Part shown: piece by piece, positions 17,788 to 27,275 of the stretch | Layout: every line of letters begins with the position of its first letter | Numbering within the stretch: position 1 is the stretch's first letter | Source: Maribacter orientalis | Lineage (GTDB): Bacteria > Bacteroidota > Bacteroidia > Flavobacteriales > Flavobacteriaceae | Direction: 5' to 3' | DNA: 64,000 bases | NCBI RefSeq assembly: GCF_900109345.1 | Contig: NZ_FNZN01000002.1 | Span: 673,311 to 737,310, forward strand | Notes under the pieces: generated by a model | The model's database searches: none | The model's input: the letters and a program-made list of their open reading frames with translations, nothing else | What the model was told of the DNA's origin: nothing | Position numbers and translations under genes: made by a program

Positions 17788-18378
17788 ATGGCGACTACAG
17801 ATAAATTAGCAGTAGCATTTCATCATTTTGATGCAGCCAATACCCAAGATCCCAATACCGAAATTTTTGAGGGTACAACATACCCTAAAGAAGTGCTGTA
17901 TGGAATTCGAATGACAGAGCGTTTAAATAAGTTTGCCCCAAATGCATCAGAAGAATTGATGCTTACTGCTCGCTGTCAGCACATTTGTAGATGGGAAATT
18001 TCTAGGGAATCATATGACATGAATCGTGAAGGATACTTGAAATGGCGCCAAGATTTGAAAAAATTTCATGCCAGAAAAGCTTCGTCAATTTTACAAGAAG
18101 TCGGATACAATCAAGAAACCATAGACAAGGTCTGTTTTCTCTTGGAGAAGAAACAGCTTAAAAAGAATGAAGAAACACAAACCTTAGAAGATATTATTTG
18201 CCTAGTCTTTTTGGAGTATTATTTTGAGCCTTTTGCCCAGAAACATCCTGAAGATAAAACCATTGATATTCTAAAAAAAACGTGGCGAAAAATGTCAGTA
18301 AAAGGTCAAGAGGTAGCACTTAAGCTACCCTTATCAAAATTTGCCTCAGAATTAATTTTTAAAGCTTTAAGTCAATAA
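17788..18378 (+). CDS. DUF4202 protein of the nitrite-assimilation locus
   Basis: The 196-residue protein is soluble and largely helical, with the DUF4202 landmarks FHHFDAANTQDPN (residues ~11-23), LTARCQHICRWEI and HARKASSIL. The His/Asp-rich helices resemble an HD-type arrangement, but no catalytic role is proven. In flavobacteria this family sits beside nirB, nirD and sirohaem-synthesis genes, as here. The frame is intact 21 bp after the damaged nirD. Confidence 0.75.
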   Translation: MATTDKLAVAFHHFDAANTQDPNTEIFEGTTYPKEVLYGIRMTERLNKFAPNASEELMLTARCQHICRWEISRESYDMNREGYLKWRQDLKKFHARKASSILQEVGYNQETIDKVCFLLEKKQLKKNEETQTLEDIICLVFLEYYFEPFAQKHPEDKTIDILKKTWRKMSVKGQEVALKLPLSKFASELIFKALSQ

Positions 18379-18421
18379 AGTTATCCAAGATTTAATGTTG
18401 ATTAAATAAATAATATTGCAC

Positions 18422-19009
18422 ATGGAACGGAATGAGCTTTACCCAGTTTTTTTAAAAGTATCTAACCTTCATATTTTAATTGTTGGAGGCGGCAATGTTG
18501 CCCTTGAGAAATTAACTTTCTTGTTGAAATCTAGTCCGAATGCGCAGGTTGAAATGGTTTCACCAATGTTTAGGGAAGAGACTATTGCATTGGCCAATAA
18601 ATTCAATATTAAAATGAATGTGGCATCTTATGATGCATCTTATTTAAAAGGTAAACATATGGCTATCGCTACTACAGATAATGTGCCGGTAAACGAGCAA
18701 GTATATCACGATTGTAGAGCGCAACAAATACTGGTAAACGTCGCTGATAATCCTCCATTCTGTGATTTCTATATGGGTGGTATAGTGACGAAAGGCAATG
18801 TAAAAGTGGCGATTTCTACCAACGGTAAATCGCCCACAACCGCAAAGCGATTACGTCAATTTTTTGAAGATGTTATTCCTGAAAACATCGATGACCTTGT
18901 AAAGAACCTCAACGAATATCGAAAGACCATAAAAGGTGATTTTGAAGAAAAAGTAGAAACACTTAATGAGTTTACCAAAGGGTTAGTGAACAAGAAAAAT
19001 GATCGATAG
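18422..19009 (+). CDS. Precorrin-2 dehydrogenase / sirohydrochlorin ferrochelatase (sirohaem synthase N-domain)
   Basis: The 195-residue protein opens with YPVFLKV and the NAD-binding loop LIVGGGNVALEKL, followed by VSPMF, AIATTD and the VNVADNPPFCDFYMGG motif typical of Met8p and the CysG N-terminal domain. It converts precorrin-2 to sirohydrochlorin and inserts iron, making sirohaem for nitrite or sulfite reductase. Its usual customer NirB is broken here, so it may now serve sulfite reductase. A TTG two codons upstream is possible; I chose the ATG. Confidence 0.85.
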   Translation: MERNELYPVFLKVSNLHILIVGGGNVALEKLTFLLKSSPNAQVEMVSPMFREETIALANKFNIKMNVASYDASYLKGKHMAIATTDNVPVNEQVYHDCRAQQILVNVADNPPFCDFYMGGIVTKGNVKVAISTNGKSPTTAKRLRQFFEDVIPENIDDLVKNLNEYRKTIKGDFEEKVETLNEFTKGLVNKKNDR

Positions 19010-19078
19010 CTAGCCTTTTTTAGTTCTACCGAGTATTCGCTTAAGAATTTCTTTAGATAGGGAGTTTAAATTTATATT

Positions 19079-19753
19079 ATGAAAATTCTAATAGTAGAAG
19101 ACGAAAAAGCCCTGCTACAATCTATCGCCAATTATTTGGAAAAAGATGGAAATGTATGCGAGACCGCATCTACCTATGAAGATGCTCTTTATAAAATTGA
19201 CCTTTACGAGTATGATTTGTTAGTGCTCGACATTAATTTGATTACCGGCAGTGGTCTGGATATTCTAAAGCTTTTAAAGAAAAATAAAAAAGAAACGGCC
19301 ACCATCATAATTTCTGCGAACAACTCGTTAGACGATAAGTTAAAAGGACTCGATTTAGGGGCAGATGATTATCTGACCAAGCCATTTCATTTGGCTGAAT
19401 TGAATTCTCGAATTAAAGCAGTTCTTAGAAGAGGAAAATTTGGGGGCACTGAACAGTTAGAGTTTAATGAAATTTCAATCGATACTAGGTCAAGAACCGC
19501 TTATATTAAAGATGACGCAATGGCCCTTACACGTAAAGAATACGACTTACTTTTGTTTTTCATTACCAACAAAGGAAGGGTTCTTTCTAAAGAAATAATT
19601 GCAGAGCATCTATGGGGCGACCATAGTGATATGGTCGATAATTACGACTTCATCTATGTACACATCAACAACCTACGTAAAAAACTGACCGATGCTGGTG
19701 CAAAATATATTAAAACTGCCTATGGTAGTGGGTATAAATTTATGGAAGACTAA
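19079..19753 (+). CDS. OmpR-family DNA-binding response regulator
   Basis: The 224-residue protein has a receiver domain with the acidic pocket VEDE, phospho-acceptor Asp51 (LLVLDINL), the Ser/Ala switch position and Lys in TKPF. A winged-helix output domain follows (LTRKEYDLLLFF, the YVHINNLRKKL recognition helix and the GSGYKF end). The cognate sensor kinase starts 3 bp after the stop. The pair sits immediately before an outer-membrane receptor gene, its probable target. Confidence 0.9.
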   Translation: MKILIVEDEKALLQSIANYLEKDGNVCETASTYEDALYKIDLYEYDLLVLDINLITGSGLDILKLLKKNKKETATIIISANNSLDDKLKGLDLGADDYLTKPFHLAELNSRIKAVLRRGKFGGTEQLEFNEISIDTRSRTAYIKDDAMALTRKEYDLLLFFITNKGRVLSKEIIAEHLWGDHSDMVDNYDFIYVHINNLRKKLTDAGAKYIKTAYGSGYKFMED

Positions 19754-19756
19754 GGA

Positions 19757-21019
19757 ATGGCCGAACGTACTAAAAAAATAAAATTACTGCGAAAGACCTC
19801 TAAAACATTTCTTTGGATCAGTCTTGTTTTAATGGTGTTCAGCACTATCGGGCTTTACTTTTATGTTCGGAATCTTTTACAGGATGAGGTAGAAGAAGAA
19901 CTTCGTTCTACCGAAGCGAGAATTGAAAGTTCGATATCTGAAAACAGTATTATTTACCAACTTCCTCCTATGGTTGAAGTTGAATCGGTCCCAAACTTAG
20001 GGTTTGAACATTTAAAGGATACCTTAATTTTTGACCCATCACAAGATGAAATAGAAGAGTTTCGAGAATTAATTACCTATTCTAAAATTAACGACCAAAA
20101 TTACCGCATAACGGTTCGTGCTCTTATTGTAGAATCGGAAGATATTTTGATAGCCGTCGTTATTTCCTATCTCATTGTCATTTTATTTGTGTTCATTTTC
20201 CTTTTCTATTTCAATAAATCAAGAACTCAAAAATTATGGAATCCGTTTTTTAAGAATTTGGAGCAGATGAAGCTTTTTTCGCTGACTTCTGAAACTCCGA
20301 TTTCATTAATGGATAGTGATATTTTAGAATTTTCTGAACTCAATACAGAAATAACCACGTTGACCGACAAAGTTCGGTCAGACTATAAAAATCTGAAACA
20401 ATTTACAGAAGATGTTTCCCATGAACTTCAAACCCCTTTAGCGATAATTCAAGCTAAGGTAGATACCATTATAAATGGCGAGGCCCTTAATGATATACAA
20501 TTTGAACAATTATCTTCGATTCAAAAAGATATTCAACGCCTGAAACAATTAAACAAAAAACTAGGTCTTATTTCCAAAATTGAAAATGACCAATTCACCA
20601 ATATAAGTCCGTGTAACGTAACCCATATTCTAAAAGATAGAATTGAAAATCTATCTGAACTTTATCCATCAGAAATACTATTAGAAAGCAATGAAGATGT
20701 TGTTCTTTTAATGGATGCCCATCTTGCAGAGGTTCTTTGCAACAACTTACTTTCAAACGCCATAAAATACAGCTTGCCCAATACGCCAATAGTAATAGTT
20801 CTAGAAAAAGATTCACTCTCTGTTCGGAACAAAGGCATACGCGCCATATTAAAACCAGATCAATTGTTTCAACGATTTTACAAGGAGTCAGATGAAGTAA
20901 AGTCTACCGGGCTAGGCTTAGCTATTGTAAAAAAGATATGTGATTTATATGGCTTTCAACCTTCCTATAGGTTTACCAATAACGAACATCATTTTACCAT
21001 TTCCTTACCAAAACAATAA
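19757..21019 (+). CDS. Sensor histidine kinase paired with the OmpR-type regulator
   Basis: The 420-residue protein has two membrane segments (about residues 17-37 and 133-153) flanking a ~95-residue periplasmic sensor. HisKA follows with His222 in EDVSHELQTPL, then an ATPase domain with the N-box NNLLSNAIKYS and the G2 box STGLGLAIV. The G1 box is weak: where DxGxG is expected the sequence reads VRNKGIRA. This is common in this flavobacterial subgroup and may still bind ATP. Confidence 0.85.
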   Translation: MAERTKKIKLLRKTSKTFLWISLVLMVFSTIGLYFYVRNLLQDEVEEELRSTEARIESSISENSIIYQLPPMVEVESVPNLGFEHLKDTLIFDPSQDEIEEFRELITYSKINDQNYRITVRALIVESEDILIAVVISYLIVILFVFIFLFYFNKSRTQKLWNPFFKNLEQMKLFSLTSETPISLMDSDILEFSELNTEITTLTDKVRSDYKNLKQFTEDVSHELQTPLAIIQAKVDTIINGEALNDIQFEQLSSIQKDIQRLKQLNKKLGLISKIENDQFTNISPCNVTHILKDRIENLSELYPSEILLESNEDVVLLMDAHLAEVLCNNLLSNAIKYSLPNTPIVIVLEKDSLSVRNKGIRAILKPDQLFQRFYKESDEVKSTGLGLAIVKKICDLYGFQPSYRFTNNEHHFTISLPKQ

Positions 21020-21076
21020 TATTCTTAAAACTATCTTTAGATTCTTACCCTATAATTGTTCTCAAAAGTTGATTTT

Positions 21077-23494
21077 ATGCACAAGTTTTTAATTGTTTTA
21101 CTATTTTTTTTCTCCCTTACCACTACATTTTCTCAAAGTTCAGTAAATGTTACCGGCCAATTACGTGAAGCAAATACCCTAGAAAATTTAGCTTTCGCTA
21201 ATGTTACCGTCCAAAACTCTACCGATAATTCTATGGTAACCGGTGCGATAACCGATGACAATGGACGTTTTGAAATTTTAGGCCTGCCCACAGGAAAATA
21301 CACCTTACTATTTTCATTTATAGGATATGAAACGGTAGAAAAACCGCTTATCGCTGGCGGATTAAACAGTGTCTTCGACCTAGGACAAATAGCATTACAG
21401 CCAAGTGCAGAACAATTGAATGAAGTACAGGTAGTTGGGCAAGAAGCTACTACCAATAGCGACCTCAATAAAAAATCATTCAATCTGGATAATACTATTG
21501 CCCAAGCAGGTGGTTCTGTACTAGATGCGATGAAAACGATGCCTGGGGTTACGTTTGACCAAGATGGAAAAGTAGTTTTACGTGGTAGTGATAAAGTGGT
21601 CGTACTTATTGATGGTAAACAAAGTAGCTTAACCGGTTTTGGCAATCAAAAAGGTTTGGCTAACATCCCAGCTTCCAACATTGAAAAAATAGAGATTATC
21701 AATAATCCATCTGCAAAATATGATGCTAACGGTTTTGCCGGAATCGTCAATATTATCTACAAAAAAGAAACTCAGAAAGGTTTAAATGGTGATGTAGGCC
21801 TTTCTTTCGGACTTGGTGCATTGGGTAAAAGAAGACCAGACACCCCTACTGATTTAGGTAGTTTTTCAGTTAATCCCAAACTAATTCCTAGTCTTAATCT
21901 TAATTATAGAAAAGGGAAACTCAATTACTTTCTACAGTCAGAATTCATAGTTCAAGAGGCGTTGCCGAACAATGAATTTACGACTAGAAATTATGACGAT
22001 GGTCGTAATATTGTTTCCCAAGTACCAGAAAATAGAAAGCAATTTCGTTCTATCATCAATGGCGGAATAGACTATAATCTAGATGACAACAATAGCTTTA
22101 CGTTATCTGGCTTATATGACCGCGAACGACATATCGATACTTCTCAAGTAGCGTTTATCGATTTGAATACCAATACTAGAAACCGATTTTATACTTGGGA
22201 AGAAGAAGAGGTTACCCGTTACATCAATGCTGCAGTCAGCTATCTACATTCATTTGAACAACCCGGCCATACCTTTAGTGCCAATGCCCAATATACCCAA
22301 GGTCTAGAGGACGAAACCTATTCATTAAACGATAGTTCGGTAGTTCGTGTGGGGAGAGACAAAACCAATATTAGAGCAATTGAAAATACCACTAGTATAT
22401 CTTCAGATTATGTAAAACCTCTGAGTAATGGTAGGCTAGAACTTGGCGCGAAACTTCGTATTCGAAGACTACCTGTAGATTACACGATTACCCCAGGCAA
22501 TGAATCTATTATTTATCCAGGACTTGGTTCATTTTCCGATTGGGGAGAAAATTTATATGCGGGTTATGTCAATTACCTTCTAGAGAAAGAATTCTATGAT
22601 ATTGAAGCAGGATTAAGAGCTGAACAGACCGATGTTTTTTATGATTTAGACCCTGCGAACACCTACTACCCAAACAATGATAAGTACGACTATTTCGAAC
22701 TTTTCCCTAGTGCTCGTTTTACCTATAAGCTAAATGAGCATAATAAAATATCAGCATTTTACAATCGACGAATCGATAGACCTGGTGAACCAGAATTACG
22801 GGTGTTTCCTAAATACGATGACCCAGAACTCCTAAAAGTAGGCAACCCTTATTTACGCCCTCAATTTACTGATGCTTTTGAAGTGGCCCATAAATATTCT
22901 TGGAATTCTGGCTCCTTATTTTCAGCTGTGTATCACCGAATTATACAGGATCAGTACATGCGTATTTTCAGTATCGATGATTCGAACCCAAATTACGATA
23001 TCGTGAATCGTATTTACCAAAATACGGGCAGGGCCACCAACACAGGGTTGGAGTTGTTAGCTAGTCAAGATATTACTCAAAACTGGAGTTTATCGAGTAC
23101 GGTAAACTGGTACTCAAATGCTATTGACCAATATGAAGGTGCCGTGCTTTTCCCTTTTGTACGACCTTTTACTATTGAAGCTTCTACCGCAAATGCATGG
23201 AATGCCAAATTTACCTCAGAACTAAGTTTACCTAAGGAATTTACTTTTCAATTGACTGGTGTTTATTATTCAGATAAAAACATTCCTCAAGGAAAAGAAT
23301 TGGCACGTTCTTCTGTAGACCTTGGTATCAAGAAAAATCTATGGAACAAAAAAGCTGAGCTTACGTTCTCGGCTACCGATATATTCAACCGTTTTGGCAT
23401 ACGCCAAGAAGTTCGAAACGAAGGTTTTACCGCAACCTATCAAAATTATTTTGAGACCCAATTATTGCGTTTAGGTTTTAAGTATAAAATTTAA
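21077..23494 (+). CDS. Outer-membrane TonB-dependent-receptor-like beta-barrel protein
   Basis: The protein of ~805 residues has a signal peptide (cleavage near TFSQ), a carboxypeptidase-like domain (VTGQLREANTLENLAFANVTV, GYETVEKP), a plug domain (VLDAMKTMPGVTFDQDGKVVLRGS, VLIDGKQS) and a long beta-barrel ending LLRLGFKYKI. This resembles TonB-dependent receptors of the 'outer membrane beta-barrel family' lacking a SusD partner. The substrate is unknown. A TTG seven codons upstream gives a longer frame, but the ATG at MHKFLIV gives a normal signal peptide. The two-component pair 57 bp upstream is the likely regulator. Confidence 0.85.
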   Translation: MHKFLIVLLFFFSLTTTFSQSSVNVTGQLREANTLENLAFANVTVQNSTDNSMVTGAITDDNGRFEILGLPTGKYTLLFSFIGYETVEKPLIAGGLNSVFDLGQIALQPSAEQLNEVQVVGQEATTNSDLNKKSFNLDNTIAQAGGSVLDAMKTMPGVTFDQDGKVVLRGSDKVVVLIDGKQSSLTGFGNQKGLANIPASNIEKIEIINNPSAKYDANGFAGIVNIIYKKETQKGLNGDVGLSFGLGALGKRRPDTPTDLGSFSVNPKLIPSLNLNYRKGKLNYFLQSEFIVQEALPNNEFTTRNYDDGRNIVSQVPENRKQFRSIINGGIDYNLDDNNSFTLSGLYDRERHIDTSQVAFIDLNTNTRNRFYTWEEEEVTRYINAAVSYLHSFEQPGHTFSANAQYTQGLEDETYSLNDSSVVRVGRDKTNIRAIENTTSISSDYVKPLSNGRLELGAKLRIRRLPVDYTITPGNESIIYPGLGSFSDWGENLYAGYVNYLLEKEFYDIEAGLRAEQTDVFYDLDPANTYYPNNDKYDYFELFPSARFTYKLNEHNKISAFYNRRIDRPGEPELRVFPKYDDPELLKVGNPYLRPQFTDAFEVAHKYSWNSGSLFSAVYHRIIQDQYMRIFSIDDSNPNYDIVNRIYQNTGRATNTGLELLASQDITQNWSLSSTVNWYSNAIDQYEGAVLFPFVRPFTIEASTANAWNAKFTSELSLPKEFTFQLTGVYYSDKNIPQGKELARSSVDLGIKKNLWNKKAELTFSATDIFNRFGIRQEVRNEGFTATYQNYFETQLLRLGFKYKI

Positions 23495-23504
23495 CCTCTT
23501 CATC

Positions 23505-24254
23505 ATGAAAACACTTAATAAAGTTGCCCAGATTACCTTGCTTTTCTGGTTAATGAAAATTGTTGCAACTACTTTGGGGGAGACCTTAGGTGATTTCATA
23601 GCACAGACATTAGATTTAGGCTACACCCTGGGTCTACTCATCACTTTTGCTTTTTTTGGTATTGTTTTAGTAATTCAATTGACCCGCAAAAAATACGTGC
23701 CGATTTGGTTTTGGCTTGTTATTATAGCCACAACAACCTTGGGCACCGAGATATCCGACTTTATAGACCGTAGCTTACATCTTGGGTATACCAAGGGCAG
23801 TATTGTTTTATTTATCGGTCTTCTCATATTACTTTATCTGTGGTACAAAAAATACAATACTCTAGAAGTTTATCCCATAGCCGAAAGAAGTAAAGAAACT
23901 TATTATTGGATTGCTATATTATTCTCAAATAGCTTAGGAACCGCTTTTGGGGATTATCTAAGTGATGTGATTGGCTTGAGTTATTTAAATGGTGCTTTGG
24001 TTACTGCCGGTATTATTATACTCATAATAGTACTGCATTATTTCACAACAATCAATCAGGTTTTACTATTCTGGATTGCCTTTATTTTTACAAGACCTTT
24101 CGGTGCAACCTTCGGTGATTTTTTGACCAAACCGCTAGAAAAAGGAGGTCTCGATTTAGGAACGCTGCCAGCGTCAATCGTTTCTATAATCATAATGGGT
24201 ATCTTAATTTTTATCTCGAACAAGAACTTGAAAAAAACTCACCCATTAAAGTAA
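23505..24254 (+). CDS. COG4705-type multi-pass membrane protein with four internal repeats
   Basis: The 249-residue protein has about eight membrane segments arranged as four repeats. Each repeat has a small-residue motif followed by G-D or S-D (TTLGETLGDFI, TTLGTEISDFI, NSLGTAFGDYL, RPFGATFGDFL), then a LGY/LSYLNG-type turn. The four acidic residues on equivalent helices suggest a polar path or metal/ion site inside the membrane. No transport substrate is known to me. It starts 10 bp after the receptor stop, so it belongs to the same transcript. Confidence 0.75.
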   Translation: MKTLNKVAQITLLFWLMKIVATTLGETLGDFIAQTLDLGYTLGLLITFAFFGIVLVIQLTRKKYVPIWFWLVIIATTTLGTEISDFIDRSLHLGYTKGSIVLFIGLLILLYLWYKKYNTLEVYPIAERSKETYYWIAILFSNSLGTAFGDYLSDVIGLSYLNGALVTAGIIILIIVLHYFTTINQVLLFWIAFIFTRPFGATFGDFLTKPLEKGGLDLGTLPASIVSIIIMGILIFISNKNLKKTHPLK

Positions 24255-24318
24255 ACTTTAACTTCTCTTTAGAATCGTACTATATATTTAGGGTCAAATT
24301 ACCCTAATTACATTTTAT

Positions 24319-26304
24319 ATGTGGACTCTTCTGTTTCCAAAACGCTTTTCACTTCTTAAGGCTTTTGTGCTTCTATTTATTTGTATTTCCTTTTTAGAAC
24401 GATTTACCTTTTTCATTTGGAATTTTTCTGAGGTAGATGCCCATATCGGTACTATGACCCGAACGTTCATTACTGGACTATTTTTTGATATAGGAACACT
24501 TTCCCTATTCTTAATGCCCTTCTTGGTTTATCTACTAATTTTTCCCAAGAAATGGTATGGCTCTTTGGTCGATAAAATTAGCACCTGGTTTGGTTTTTTC
24601 TTCGCCGTACTTATCATCTATTTCTCCTTTTTTGGGGAGTTCACCTTTTGGGACGAATTTCAGCGACGCTTCAATTTTATTGCGGTAGATTATTTAATAT
24701 ATACCTATGAAGTGGTCAAAAATATAAATGAGTCTTATCCGCTTCCATTACTTTTAGGCTCCTTACTTAGTTTAGTTGCGGTTACTCTTTTTGTAGTATA
24801 TAAAAAAAAGGTTTTTCAGAAGACATTTCAAAATGATACTACGTTTAAAGAACGATTATCAGCTACCCTACCGTGGATAGCTGTATGCCTTGTATTCGGA
24901 TTTTTCATTAATAATGACCAGGCAGAATGGTCGAAGAACAGATATAACAATGAACTTTCTAAAGCAGGTATCTATTCCTTTTTTGCCGCATTCCGTAACA
25001 ATGAACTCGCCTATTCTGAATTTTACAACACTATACTTCAAAAAGATGCTTTTACTGCTGTTAAAAAGCAATACGTACCCTATGGAGATACCTTCGTTGA
25101 TGCAACCAAGAATGAGATCTACAGAACAATTCATTCGACCGATACTACAGGAACGGTACAAAAACCCAACGTAATTTTCATCTGTATAGAAAGTTTGAGC
25201 GGTAAATATTTGAACAGTTTAGGAAGTGATCAGAACATAACACCGGTATTAGATACTCTTGCAAACCAAAGCCTTTTTTTTACCAATTTGTACGCCACAG
25301 GCACCCGTACCGTTAGAGGTATGGAGGCCATTACATTATCCATACCGCCTACCCCAGGCCGTAGTATTGTTAAAAGAAAAAATAACACTGGCCTTTTTAC
25401 TATTGGCGAAGTTTTCAAAGAACAAGGCTATGACCGTAATTTCTTTTATGGTGGTGACGGTTATTTTGACAACATGAATACGTTCTTTGGAGGCAACGAA
25501 TTTAATATCGTAGATCGTGGTCGTGGCTTTTTATTGGATGCGGACAACATGGCAAAACGAACGAATATTGAAGATGATGAGGTTACTTTTGAAAATGCTT
25601 GGGGCGTATGCGATGAAGATATTTATAACAAAGTGCTTAAAGAATCAGATTTGGCTTACCAAAGCGGCAAGCCCTTTTTCGATTTTGTCATGACCACTTC
25701 TAATCATAAGCCTTATACCTATCCTGAAGGGAAAATAGATATTCCTTCGGGTACAGGAAGAAATGGTGCAGTGAAATATACGGATTATGCAATCGGTGCG
25801 TTTTTAGAACAAGCAAAGACCAAACCTTGGTTTAGTAACACCGTATTCGTTATTATGAGTGATCATTGTGCAAGTAGTGCCGGTAAATGGGAGTTAGATG
25901 TGGCCAACTACCACATTCCTGCCCTTATTTATAACTTACCAAATATAAAGCCCGCTAAAAACAATACCCTTTGTTCTCAGATAGATGTGTTCCCTACTCT
26001 TTTCTCTACCTTGGGTTGGGAGTATAATAGTAACCTTTTTGGCATGGATATCCTTAAAATGGGTCCAAAATATGAACGTGCCCTTATTGGTAATTATAGA
26101 AAATTAGGCTATTTGAAAGACGGAAAAGTATTAGTTTTAGGTGATGAGGAAACGGTTAATTTTTACCAATGGAATGTTTTGGACAATAGTCTACAAAAGA
26201 CACCTATGAATGCATCATTTAAAAATATCGCCATCTCCAATTATCAAGTAGCAGACGAACTTTACCATAATGGGGGGCTCCAATTGAAATCACTTAAGCA
26301 ATGA
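24319..26304 (+). CDS. LTA-synthase-type sulfatase-fold membrane enzyme
   Basis: The 661-residue protein has five N-terminal membrane segments (within residues ~1-205) and a large extracytoplasmic alkaline-phosphatase/sulfatase-fold domain. Catalytic landmarks are present: Glu in CIESLSG, nucleophile Thr in ATGTRTVRG and the metal pair Asp-His in IMSDHCASS. LTA-synthase-type enzymes transfer a phosphoglycerol (or phosphoethanolamine) head group from a phospholipid, releasing diacylglycerol. In this Gram-negative setting the acceptor is unknown, perhaps a glycan or lipid. The 4-nt overlap with a diacylglycerol-kinase-like gene is functionally telling. Confidence 0.85.
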   Translation: MWTLLFPKRFSLLKAFVLLFICISFLERFTFFIWNFSEVDAHIGTMTRTFITGLFFDIGTLSLFLMPFLVYLLIFPKKWYGSLVDKISTWFGFFFAVLIIYFSFFGEFTFWDEFQRRFNFIAVDYLIYTYEVVKNINESYPLPLLLGSLLSLVAVTLFVVYKKKVFQKTFQNDTTFKERLSATLPWIAVCLVFGFFINNDQAEWSKNRYNNELSKAGIYSFFAAFRNNELAYSEFYNTILQKDAFTAVKKQYVPYGDTFVDATKNEIYRTIHSTDTTGTVQKPNVIFICIESLSGKYLNSLGSDQNITPVLDTLANQSLFFTNLYATGTRTVRGMEAITLSIPPTPGRSIVKRKNNTGLFTIGEVFKEQGYDRNFFYGGDGYFDNMNTFFGGNEFNIVDRGRGFLLDADNMAKRTNIEDDEVTFENAWGVCDEDIYNKVLKESDLAYQSGKPFFDFVMTTSNHKPYTYPEGKIDIPSGTGRNGAVKYTDYAIGAFLEQAKTKPWFSNTVFVIMSDHCASSAGKWELDVANYHIPALIYNLPNIKPAKNNTLCSQIDVFPTLFSTLGWEYNSNLFGMDILKMGPKYERALIGNYRKLGYLKDGKVLVLGDEETVNFYQWNVLDNSLQKTPMNASFKNIAISNYQVADELYHNGGLQLKSLKQ

Positions 26305-27188
26305 TTCGCATACATTTTATAGTAAACCCAATTGCAGGCAATGGCCATGCGCCATTGACCACAGATGAGTTACAGCCTTTTTTTATAAGTGGTGTTCATG
26401 ATTTGACCCTTAAGGTTTCTGAATATAAAGCGCATGCTACGCTATTGACCCAAGAGTCCATATTAGAAAAAGCAGATATCATAGTTGCCTGTGGTGGTGA
26501 TGGCACCATAAATGAAGTCGCCACCTGTTTGATCGGCACCAATATTGCCTTGGGTATTCTTCCCATGGGTTCTGGCAACGGATTGGCATCTAACCTTAAA
26601 ATTCCGAAGAAAAGGCGGAAAGCATTAGAGATTATTAGGAATAAACATATAGAGCATATTGATGTTGGACGTATCAACGGCCGCTATTTTTTTAGCAATA
26701 CAGGCGTAGGTTTCGATGCCCGTTTAATAAAGCATTATGAATCTTCTGAAAAAAGAACGCTCTTAGGCTATATTAGCGCCTGTGCCACCACCTTTAGAGA
26801 CATTAAAAAGAATGAGCCATTATCTATTGGTATCGATGGGGAAACCCCAATGATCAACCCATTTATCGTCTTGATTTCAAATTCAAATGAAATGGGTTAT
26901 AAATTAAGTTTAACACCAAAAGCTTCCCTTCAAGATGGTAAGTTAGATGTGTTGGTCATAAAAAAAATTAATCGATTAAAAATGTTATGGTTGGGTATTT
27001 TAATCCTGATTAGAAGAGTACATTGGTTAAAAGAGTCGAAAAGCTTTCAAGCCACAAATGTGCACCTTCAACGTAATCATTCCGATTTTTTCGACACTCA
27101 AGTAGATGGTGAACATAACCGAATAGATACCAACCAGCTCGACATTTCTATATTAGAAAAATCATTGTGTGTCCTTACCGCAAAATAA
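26301..27188 (+). CDS. Diacylglycerol/lipid kinase-like protein (YegS/DgkB family)
   Basis: The 295-residue protein carries the DAGK catalytic landmarks: VNPIAGNG near the start, the nucleotide-binding CGGDGTINEV, GILPMGSGNGLA and the late DGE-type stretch QVDGEHN. It phosphorylates diacylglycerol or a related lipid using ATP on the cytoplasmic face. Its start overlaps the LTA-synthase-type gene by 4 nt, so translation is probably coupled. Together they fit head-group transfer followed by recycling of the diacylglycerol released. Confidence 0.85.
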   Translation: MIRIHFIVNPIAGNGHAPLTTDELQPFFISGVHDLTLKVSEYKAHATLLTQESILEKADIIVACGGDGTINEVATCLIGTNIALGILPMGSGNGLASNLKIPKKRRKALEIIRNKHIEHIDVGRINGRYFFSNTGVGFDARLIKHYESSEKRTLLGYISACATTFRDIKKNEPLSIGIDGETPMINPFIVLISNSNEMGYKLSLTPKASLQDGKLDVLVIKKINRLKMLWLGILILIRRVHWLKESKSFQATNVHLQRNHSDFFDTQVDGEHNRIDTNQLDISILEKSLCVLTAK

Positions 27189-27275
27189 TTGACGCAATAC
27201 GACTGTAATAGGCACAACTTTAAATTCTCTTAAGAATCGCATTGTATTTTTTTCAAAATTTAAATACAAGACCCC

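Noticed and set aside
24319..26304. LTA-synthase-type gene as evidence of a Gram-positive organism
   Set aside because: Outer-membrane receptor, Omp85-like barrel and Tat/lipoprotein features show a Gram-negative; sulfatase-fold head-group transferases of this type also occur in Bacteroidota.
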